Source of the DNA: Panicum virgatum
Lineage: Eukaryota > Streptophyta > Magnoliopsida > Poales > Poaceae
NCBI RefSeq assembly: GCF_016808335.1
Contig: NC_053148.1
Location: forward strand, 43,850,930-43,914,929
Direction: 5' to 3'
Length of the DNA: 64,000 nucleotides
Within the stretch, counting starts at the first letter, position 1. Each line of letters begins with the position of its first letter. The notes below the pieces were generated by a model. It was not told the DNA's origin, searched no databases, and was given only the letters and a program-made list of their open reading frames with translations. This document shows positions 55,660-64,000 of this stretch, one piece after another. Position numbers and translations under genes: made by a program.

Positions 55660-55676
55660 ATCTCCCCCTTTTTGGT
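55660..55676 (-). promoter_or_regulatory. Polypurine tract of the copia element
   Basis: AAAAAGGGGGAGAT (minus strand), directly next to the 3' LTR end TTGAAAGC, is a purine-only run at the expected place for plus-strand priming. Confidence 0.8.
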
Positions 55677-57860
55677 GATTGATGACAACACAAATAATAA
55701 CTTAAACGAGTAAAGCAAGAAAGATTAACGCGCGAAAAGAAAAGCACAAAGAACACGAAGGCCAAAGAATCCATAGACATGTCATAAAGAGCAACACGCA
55801 CAAGAGTCTAATATACATGTCCATGAACCAAAAGCCAAAGAAGATACACCAATCAAGTCCTGGCATCTACGAGAACTCTGCTAGCTCTACCCTCCCCCTG
55901 ACTCCAACTCCTCTGTGACCCCCCTAACTCTCTCCCCCTTTGGCATCAGAGCACCAAAAAGGCGAGCTACGGGTCCTGCTGTCGCGGCACGGCGAGGAAG
56001 CGGTCCAGGTCGTCGTCATCGTCGGACGAAGAACCCTCGGTGACAAACGGGAGCTGCGGGTCTGAGCTGACTGGAGGTGTAGCTGTCATGGAGACTCTCG
56101 TGCCGGCACTGTCTGGGAGAGGATATGTAGAAGTCGTAATCGGGTCAGCAGAAGAGGTGTCAGCATCTGAAGACGTGACTGCTGAGGCTGCTGGCTACGT
56201 CAAATGTGGAAGTAGGGACTCCTCTCCTCCTCCTCCCCCTGAAGGTAGTGCCTGTGGTACGATGGGGAGGGCGACTGACTAAACCGCTGACGGTGAGTCC
56301 TGAAAAAGCGTAGTCTCTGTCTGCTGTGCCGTGGCCCTGGTGGCCCTGCCTACTCTGCCTCTGCCTCTGCCCCTGCTGGGCTGCTCCCTGATCCGGAACG
56401 AACGAGCATGCCCCGAAGCCTGCTCCTCGGCGGCCTTGGCCACCATCTCGTCCCTCTCGGCCTCCCTCTCTGCATGGGTCCGCTTGTGGACCGGCTTCTC
56501 GACCACGATCTCCTTGCCCTTCCTCTTCTCGTGGCCCATCTCGGTGAGTAGTGGTGAGAACGCGGCTGCGGGTGTGCTAAGGCAAGCGTGAGGCGACGCA
56601 AAAACGGCTCGGACAATTCGTCAAGCAGTTGGCGTGCGTGGTGTGGAAAGCAATGGAAATTGGCGTGCGGCGTATGGGCACTGTGTGGGGCGACGTGGAG
56701 CGGCTTGGGCTTGCTTGCGTGGAGCTGTGGTGGCGGCGCGGTTTTGTTGCAGCGGTGCTTGGCGGCGGCGCAAGCGGTGCGTGCGCAGGCGCTGCGCAGG
56801 CGCGCGGGCAGCACGGGCCGGCGGTGAGGTGGCCCGGCGTGGAACGTGGAGGTGCGCAGGCTGGCAGCGTGGATGCGGGCGGCGCTGGAGGAGCGGCGGC
56901 GGTGCTCGAGTGCGTAGAGATGAGAAGGAAGCGGGCGGATGTGAAGCCAGCGGCGCGGGCAAGAGAGATATATGACATGTGGGCCTCGCGATTTTTTCTT
57001 AACGCCTGTTGATCTGATGATTAGGTTTAGTACGCGCCGGTTGAACACTGAAATCATCGGTTGATTGCTAGGTCAGAACTGTGTTATGTTCAACGGTTGA
57101 TCCGATGCTGTGACATTTGCATACGCCGGTTGAACGCCTGGATTTGACTGAGCTGAGACAGAATTTAGTAATGCCGGTTAAACCAATGGTGAAGATCCAT
57201 TAAACGTTGGTTTAACCGGTGAACCCGAAAAACCTTCACTCAGCTCACTCTTCTATGCTAAGTCCAATAAACTTATAAAAAAAACAACTAAACTCAAGTT
57301 AATGGACTTGCATAGGCGACTTTACCCCTCAAAATATTTAGAATAGCATACAAGCCTAATAGTTTTTCTTTTCAAACACAAGAAAAAGCCGCGAAGCTAG
57401 ATAAAGCGCCAAATAAAATGTATGAGTCATGTCATAGGAATATTGAAGATAGAGAGCTTCAAACCCATCATGACATGACTCACTAGGCAATAACGCACCT
57501 AACACTTTGCTCTATTCACTTCTCAAGAATTGAGATCTTGCATATGAAACAAGTCTCATTTTTATCAAGTGATCTCCTTTGTGACCCTTACGCAAGCAAT
57601 GATGGTGCAAGCTATAACCACATGCGAGAGAAGGGTAAATATGAAGTGCACATCTATATGACAAGAAATGCATAACAAGAATTTAAGTTCTACTTGTCAA
57701 GTTTGAACCCATGGGAAGCTTCTTCATGATGAGCCTTTCTACAAGCCTAGAGGAAAATAAGTGAACCACCACCTCTAGCTAAACCCATGCTCATCACTAT
57801 CTTACAATGGTTAGACAAGTCTCCTATAAATATGTATGCATTTTATATGTCATAGCAACT
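55660..57860 (-). other. Region between RNase H and 3' LTR with an extra, broken ORF
   Basis: About 2.2 kb lies beyond pol. On the minus strand a frame at 56539-56279 reads a Lys/Glu-rich start MGHEKRKGKEIVVEKPVHKR, a RGRGRGR segment and a stop after DSPSAV. It then continues in the same strand with acidic SSSDDDDDLDRF just before the purine tract. SIRE/Maximus elements often carry such a post-pol ORF, sometimes called env-like. Stops make it uncertain here. No envelope domains are seen. Confidence 0.45.
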
Positions 57861-60800
57861 TTACATGATGTTTGCCGCATCTAAAACATTTAGCTCATTT
57901 CTTAGCCTAACAAAGGTACTCTCGTCTAAAGATTTTGTGAAAATATCCGCCAATTGCTCCTCGGATCTCACACCTTGAAGAGATATGTCTCCTTTAGCTT
58001 CGTGATCACGTAAGAAGTGATGGCGAATATCAATGTGCTTTATGCGAGAGTGTTGAACCAGATTTTTGGTAATTTTTACGGCACTTTCATTGTCACAAAG
58101 GAGTGGAACCCTATCTAATTCCACACCAAAGTCCAAAAGAGTTTCCTTCATATATAGGATTTGAGCACAACATGCACCGACCGCTATATATTCTGCTTCC
58201 GCGGTGGACAAAGCCACGGGATTTTGCTTCTTACTTGACCAAGAAACTAGAGAATGCCCAAGCAAATGGCAACCCCCGGAGGTACTCTTGTGATCCACAC
58301 GGCTTCCGGCAAAATCCGAGTCCGAGTATCCCAAGAGATCTAAGTTAGCGCCCTTGGGGTACCACAAGCCTATGCTTGGGGTGTGCTTGAGATACCGAAA
58401 GATCCTATTCACAGCCGAGAGGTGTGATTCCTTTGGGTTTGCTTGAAAGCGGGCACACAAGCACACACTAAACATTATATCGAGCCTAGATGCGGTAAGT
58501 TAAAGCAAAGACCCTATCATAGAATGATAGAGAGATTGATCAACCGGTTTACCGTCCACATCCAAGTCGAGATGCCCATTGGTTGCCATGGGTGTCTTGA
58601 TCGGCTTGCATTCATCCATCTTGAATTTCTTCAAGATATCTTTAGTATATTTTTCTTGATAGATGAATATCCCTTCCTTCAATTGTTTGACTTGAAAACC
58701 GAGGAAGAAGGTCAATTCACCGATCATGGACATCTCGAATTCCCTAGACATCATGGTAGCAAACTCATGGCTTAGTAAATCATTAGTTGAGCCAAAGATG
58801 ATATCGTCAACATAAATTTGACAAATGAAAAGATACTCGTTGACGTCTTTTGGGAACAATGTGGTGTCCACCCTCCCGATCTTGAAGCCTTGCATGATTA
58901 GGAAGTCAAGAAGCCTCTCATACCAAGCCCTTAGAGCTTGTTTAAGCCCATAGAGTGCCTTGTGCAACCTATAAACATGGTTAGGATTTCTCGGATCTTC
59001 AAACCCGGGAGGTTGCTCAACATAAACAAGTTTGTTAATAAAACCATTTAAGAATGCACTTTTCACATCCATTTGATATAATTTGATATTATGATGAGAA
59101 GAGTAAACAAGAAGGATGCGGATAGCTTCAAGTCTTGCAACCGGAGCAAAAGTTTCACTAAAATCTAAACCTTCGACGTGAGAAAACCCTTTTTGCCACA
59201 AGTCTTGCTTTATTGCGTACCACCACCCCATGTTCATCTTGCTTGTTTCGGAAGACCCACTTAGTGCCGATGATGTTCTTGTTTTTCGGAGGAGCTTCGA
59301 GGACCCAAACTCCATTGCGGGTGAAGTTGTTCAATTCTTCTTGCATGATCATCACCCAATCCGAGTCCTCAAGTGCTTCCTCTATGCTAGTGGGTTGAAT
59401 ACAAGAAACAAATGGGTAATGTTCGCAAAATGAAGCATGCTTAGAACGAGTTCTTACTCCCTTGGAAGGACTACCAATGATTTGATCAATTGAATGATCC
59501 TTGGAGGTACGACCACGCTTCACTAGCGGTACATGCGTGGAGATTTGTTGAGGTGGATCATGGATGACTTATCCTTGTGGTGGAACATTTTGCTCTTCTT
59601 GTTCTTGCACTTGGGGTGTTGGCATTGGAACACTTTCTTGAGATTGTAGATCATCTTTTTCTTTGTCTTCATCCACTTGGGGTGCCATGGAGGTGCTTGG
59701 TGTAGTCGAGGAAGGTCCTCCCCCTTGATCATTGCCTTCATGCACCTCTTCCGGCTTGATATCCCCAATAGACATCTTCTTCAAAGGTTCTTCAATCTCC
59801 TCATCACCTACATTGTCATAGCCAATAACCTCCTCTTGGGAGCCATTAGATTCATCAATCTCCACATCACATGTTTCTTCAACTAACCCGGAGGTTTGAT
59901 TGAATACTCTATATGCTTTGGAGTTTGATGCATAACCAAGAAAGAATCCTTCATCACATCTACTCTCAAACTTACCGAGTATTTTCTTCTTATAAATGAA
60001 GCATTTGCAACCAAAGACTCGAAAGTAGGAGATGTTTGGTTTCTTTCCGGTGATGAGTTCATATGGCGTTTTCTTAAGGAGTCGGTGGAGATACACCCGG
60101 TTGGATGCATGGGAAGCTGTATTTATTGCTTCCGCCCAAAACCTCTCGGACGTGCCATAATCATCCAACATTGCTCTTGCTAGAGTGATCAGTGTTTTGT
60201 TCTTTCTTTCCACCACTCTATTTTGTTGAGGCGTGTAGGTGGCGGAAAACTCATGCTTGATACCCTCTTCATCGCACCATTCTTCAATCTTCATATTCTT
60301 GAACTCGGTGCCATTGTCACTCCAGATCTTCACAATTGGGGAGTTGTACTAACTTTGAGCTCTTTTTGCAAATGTCTTGAAGACTTCCGGAGTTTCACTC
60401 TTATCGCCTAGAAACATGACCCAAATGTAACGTGAAAAATCATCAACGATTACTAGGCAATAGAGGTTACCACCAACGCTCTTGTATGTGGTTGGACCAA
60501 AGAGATCCATGTGAAGTAGTTCGAGCGGCTTGGAGGTAGACAACATCGTCTTGATGGGATGATGTGTTGCAACTTGCTTTCCGGCTTGACATGCACTACA
60601 TAGTTTGTTCTTATCAAATGTGACATCCTTCAAGCCGGTGATCATCCCTCTCTTGTGGGCTTTCTTGAGGTTGCTCATGCCAATATGAGCAATTCTTCTA
60701 TGCCAAAGCCACCCAAAAGACGACTTGGTGAAGAGGCATGTCATGGGGCTTGTTTGTTTTGAAGAGAAATCCACCAAGTAAATGTTGCCATGCCTAAACC

Positions 60801-61128
60801 CCGTGAATACCAATGACTTATCTTCTTCAAGGGTTACTACAACACCATTCTTGTCAAAGGTACACGTTAGTCCAAGATCACATAATTGAGCAATTGAAAT
60901 AAGATTAAAACTAAGTGATTCTACAAATAAGACATTAGAAGTGGATAAATCTTTAGAAATTGCTATTCTACCCAAACCTAAAACTTTCCCCCTTGAGTTA
61001 TCACCATAGGTGACATGTTCATGATCGCTGGGGTCTTCAAGAGAGGTGAACATGCTATCATTGCCGGTCATGTGTTGAGAGCAACCGCTATCAAGTACCC
61101 AATGTTTTCCACCGGCTTTGTAGTTCAC
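57861..61128 (-). pseudogene. Copia pol: protease, integrase, RT, RNase H, broken
   Basis: Reading from 61128 leftward: protease motif WVLDSGCSQHMTG; GAG-pre-integrase and integrase zinc region (HRRIAHIGMSNL, then LCSACQAGKQ); the integrase core with LLHMDLFGPT, SDNGTEF and QQNRVVERKN (D, D, E). Then the RT with KARLVAK, DVKSAFLNG and the catalytic YVDDI, followed by RNase H with STAEAEYIAV and ADIFTKSL. Stops in the same frame lie after RAQS (about 60349), after PPQG (59569) and after GSLL (58500). The frame shifts near 59190-59210, just after LVAK. These breaks mean no functional polyprotein as read. The core motifs themselves look intact. Confidence 0.9.
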
Positions 61129-61143
61129 CTACACAAATGAGAA

Positions 61144-63246
61144 TTATTTTTGAGTTTTTGGAACCCAAATGAGCTTTGGGCCTTGCACATGTGTGACAAG
61201 AGCTTTGGGGACCCATAGTTGCTTGGGGAGCTTCTTCTTTGCTTCCTTTGTGACCTTGCCAATGAATTTAGCCTTCACCTTGCCCTTTACCTTACTCAAA
61301 AGAAAATAGTTATTTTGATGCATAGATGAGTAATTTTTAGGTAAAGTAGGAAGATGACGTGATGGCAAGGGACACTCCCTAGTGTGGTGCCCGGTGAATT
61401 GGCAATATTGACAATATGATCCAATTTCTTTAATGAAGCTAGTCTTGATCTCCGGAGAAAGAGTAGTGCCTCTGTTTGGCTCCGGAAATGAACAAAGACC
61501 TCTCTTGCCATAGTCACGAGCAATGTTGAAGAGAATTTCCTTGTGGATGTATTCTCCTCGTGAGAGCTTCTCCACACTACTCTTGAGGCTTGCCACTTGA
61601 TCCATCAATTCCTTTTCCCTAGAGGGAGCAGGCTTGGGCAAAATATTAGTAGCATTTGCATCAATGAGTAGGTCATCACATGAAGTAGAAGCATTGACCT
61701 TTTTAACATTTTCATTGATAGAGTTCTCAAGACTCGGGTCAATTGCTTCATAGGCAAACTCAAGCTCTTGATATTTGTGAGCCAACTCCCTATGCTCTTG
61801 CTTGAGTTTCTTGTGGCTCTTTTCAACTTGCTTAGCAAGTGCAAGTGACTCATTGTGCTCTTTAAGCAAGTCATTGTACTTGCCAAGCAAATCGGAGTGA
61901 GCTAACTCTAGCTTGGCATGAGTGCTCTCAAGGTGTTTGACCTTGCCCTTTTCCCTCTTGATGACGGATGTATACTCATTGATGAGGTTAACAAATTCAT
62001 TTGGATCAAGCTCATCATCACTATCCTCCTCACATACCTTTATGTTACCTTTTGCCATGAGGCACATAGGAGGTGGAGGTAGTAATGGTTCTTCATTTGT
62101 GAGAGCAATGGTGACGATGTCTTCTTCATCACTTGATTCTTCACTTGATGAGACATCGGTCACCCATTCTTGTTTTTCCACCAAGAAGCTTCTCTTGGTG
62201 TTGCCTTTCTTCTTTGGGAAGAGCTTGGTCTTCTTCTCATGGCTCTTCTTCTTCCCATATTTCTTGTTCTTGATCTTCATCTCATCTTCTTCATCATCGC
62301 TCGAATCATGGCGATGCTTGTTCTTGTTTTCTTTCTTTCTTTTGTCCGGCTTGGGGCAATTTGGAGAGATGTGACCCTTTTCTCCACAATTGTACCAATT
62401 TTTGCTCTTGGAATCTCCCCTTGGCTGGAACATCTTTCTTTTAGGGTCAAAATTGTAACCCCGCTTGTTGATCTTGTCACTCTAGCGTGTGAACTTTCTC
62501 ATCATGAGGGCAAGTTCTCCATCATCATCTTCATCATCGGATGTGCTTTCTTGATGATGATCTTCTTCATCGCTTGGGCTTGATTCTTACTTGATCATCT
62601 TGAGCTTGCGGTGCTTGTTGACCTTGGTCTTGAGAGCGATTGATTTGCTTGAAGTTGGCTCTTCGGACATACCAAGAATACCTATTTCATGAGCGCGAAT
62701 TTCGCCCACAAGCTCTCCCATTTCCATCGTACCAAGATTCTTCTTTTGAAGCATAGCATTGATGATGTTGTACTTGGGCTTCGGAAGGAGCATGAGTATC
62801 TTGCGGTTGATGGAGCCACTGTCAATTTTAGATATTTCAATCGCATTAATGTCCTTGACAATGACATTCAAGCGAGAATACATATCATTACAATTTTCAT
62901 GAGCTAGCATTTTAAAAGAATCATACTTAGCTCTAAACAAGTGATATTTTTGCTCACGAACTTTGGTGGATCCTTCGTGAATTTCAACGAGCTCCTTCCA
63001 AATATCACTTGCCAAGTTCATGCCATTAACTCTAGCAAAGACTTCCTCACTAATGGCTTCGAAAATTGCATTTCTAGCCTTGGCATTCCACTTGAGTTGT
63101 TCCGAGGTAGGAGTTCTGGTGAACCCGGTCTTTGTTGCTAACCACACTTCGGGGGCAATCGCATCAAGGTATGCGGCCATGCAAACTTTCCAATAAGCAA
63201 AGTTCTTGCCCTTGAAGTGAGGAGGCGAACCACCCATCTTGGCCAT
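61144..63246 (-). pseudogene. Copia gag, two in-frame stops, altered zinc knuckle
   Basis: It begins at the ATG at 63244-63246 with MAKMGGSPPHFKGKNFAYWK (a UBN2-type gag). A TAA at 62587-62589 ends the first 219 residues. Another stop follows at about 62483-62485, after which the frame reads on. The knuckle WYNCGEKGHISPNC carries Trp at the place of the first Cys of CCHC, so this motif is impaired. A long coiled-coil stretch with LESTHAKLELAHSDLLGKYN follows, and then a second, intact CQYCQFTGHHTREC. The 3' part ends in a stop at 61144 that separates gag from pol in the same frame, as in related SIRE elements, and may be a natural feature. Confidence 0.85.
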
Positions 63247-63287
63247 AGCTCTAGGCGGCGAAGCCTAATTATCCAAATTACAACGAG

Positions 63288-63299
63288 GCTCTGATACCA
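63288..63299 (-). promoter_or_regulatory. Primer-binding site of the copia element
   Basis: TGGTATCAGAGC on the minus strand is the complement of the initiator tRNA-Met 3' end and the usual plant copia PBS. It lies two bases from the 5' LTR end. Confidence 0.9.
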
Positions 63300-63301
63300 A
63301 T

Positions 63302-64000
63302 TGTAAGGATCGATGGACCAAGAGGGGGGGTGAATTTGGCCTTTTTCAAATTTCTACAACAAAATAAAGCAACATTAACCTATGCAATACTAGTAAGGCT
63401 CAATTCACCAACCGGCTAACTAAGCAACCTATACAAGCTATAAAGGATACAACAAGATATAGAGCTAAGCAAGGTAGAGCTAAGATATGATCTCTAGGGT
63501 CAAGCACATGAACAAATTGCATGAAGGTAAGTGCTCGAATATAAAGAGTTTGCAAGAGACGACCGGATTTTTTCCCGTGGTGTCGATGTGTTGGCACACA
63601 CCCCCTAATCCACGTTGTGACACTCACTAAGAGTCTTGTCACCTCCCAAGTCACCAAGACGAGGGTGCTCACTCAGAGTCTTCGTTCACCATCCCGTCGT
63701 GGTGGAGCTCAAGCCACGTACAATCTTCTTCGGGCTCCCACAATCAACTTGGCAAGCTCCGCAAGAAGGACCTCAATCACCAAGATCGCCTAGGTGATGC
63801 CAATCACCAAGAGTAACAAGCTAGGGCATTCACTTGAGTAAGAACCGATCACCAAGAACGGATGCACACAAGCTTCTCCCTACTCAAGTCCTTAGCCTTG
63901 CTTCTTGGATGATTGAATGATCAAATGAGTGGAATGTGAAGCTCAAGGTGGCTCTCAACAAAAGAATGAGTGTATGAGTGTTGCCTGGTGTCAAGAGTCT
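63302..64000 (-). repeat. 5' LTR of the copia element, truncated by the window edge
   Basis: The first 700 bases repeat the sequence from 54056 with scattered substitutions and single-base indels. A hand count gives about a dozen differences in the first 300 bases. The remaining part is outside the window. Confidence 0.9.

Larger units (their letters stand above)
54056..64000 (-). mobile_element. SIRE/Maximus-like Ty1-copia element, right LTR cut by the window edge
   Basis: The minus-strand element has its 3' LTR at 54056-55659, the internal region at 55660-63301 and its 5' LTR from 63302 to beyond 64000. The primer-binding site next to the 5' LTR reads TGGTATCAGAGC on the minus strand (63288-63299), as in plant copia elements. 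A purine tract AAAAAGGGGGAGATTG lies at the 3' LTR. The order gag, protease, integrase, reverse transcriptase, RNase H runs from right to left. The 3' LTR begins in a host exon and has no confirmed duplication, as the other end is outside the window. Confidence 0.9.

Noticed and set aside
56577..57057. His/Ala/Pro-rich frames of 110-230 codons in the copia element
   Set aside because: Overlapping frames on both strands in a GC-rich stretch with no domain; they do not join the charged ORF at 56279-56539 in one convincing frame.
1..64000. CRISPR arrays, operons, bacterial promoters
   Set aside because: Introns, MITEs and LTR elements show plant nuclear DNA; no regularly spaced repeats of CRISPR type were seen.

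Overview
This window is nuclear DNA from a grass, most likely a panicoid. It has GC-rich single-copy genes with GT-AG introns, dense Tourist, Stowaway and hAT MITEs, a CACTA element with the GCCGAGTG subterminal motif, a 5S-containing Cassandra-type solo LTR, and a SIRE/Maximus-like Ty1-copia element. I assigned all families by reading translated sequence; no database was searched.

Layout. 0.7-2.2 kb: 5' part of a PP2C phosphatase gene on the minus strand, running off the left edge. 2.7-5.9 kb: two hAT-like elements with perfect 8-bp target duplications around a GC-rich tandem-repeat block. 7.5-14.6 kb: a nested block made of a Tekay-sized LTR relic, a mariner-like transposase gene with one frameshift, and a MITE split by a tRNA-derived SINE-like insertion with tandem repeats. 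15.2-15.6 kb: a complete two-exon PMP3/RCI2 small membrane protein gene. 17.2-18.8 kb: MITEs and a hAT element carrying a LINE 3' fragment. 20.3-29.7 kb: a complete 19-exon phage-type organellar RNA polymerase gene (954 codons) with hAT and Stowaway elements in its introns.

31.0-41.9 kb holds a local array of DUF2828/vWA-like genes. Two copies are intact and intronless (663 and 664 aa), one is a pseudogene (a 13-nt deletion plus a stop), and a fourth is a remnant whose middle is replaced by a TTC microsatellite. The intact copies share the ends but have opposite linkers, Arg/Gly-rich in one and Asp/Glu-rich in the other. This array is the most interesting host feature.

42.5-43.7 kb: a CACTA element with a 3-bp target duplication. 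45.9-47.3 kb: a GDSL esterase/lipase gene with a small frameshifting duplication and an altered GDS motif. 49.7-52.7 kb: a decayed copia relic on the minus strand. 53.0-54.05 kb: a relic of an unidentified membrane-protein gene hit by three elements: a Cassandra-type solo LTR, a hAT MITE and the copia element. 54.06 kb to the right edge: that copia element on the minus strand, with gag and pol broken by stops and a frameshift. Its two LTRs differ at roughly a dozen sites in the first 300 bases.

The host genes do not form a pathway. The PP2C, PMP3 and polymerase genes are housekeeping or stress-related single genes, and the DUF2828 cluster is a tandem family of unknown role.
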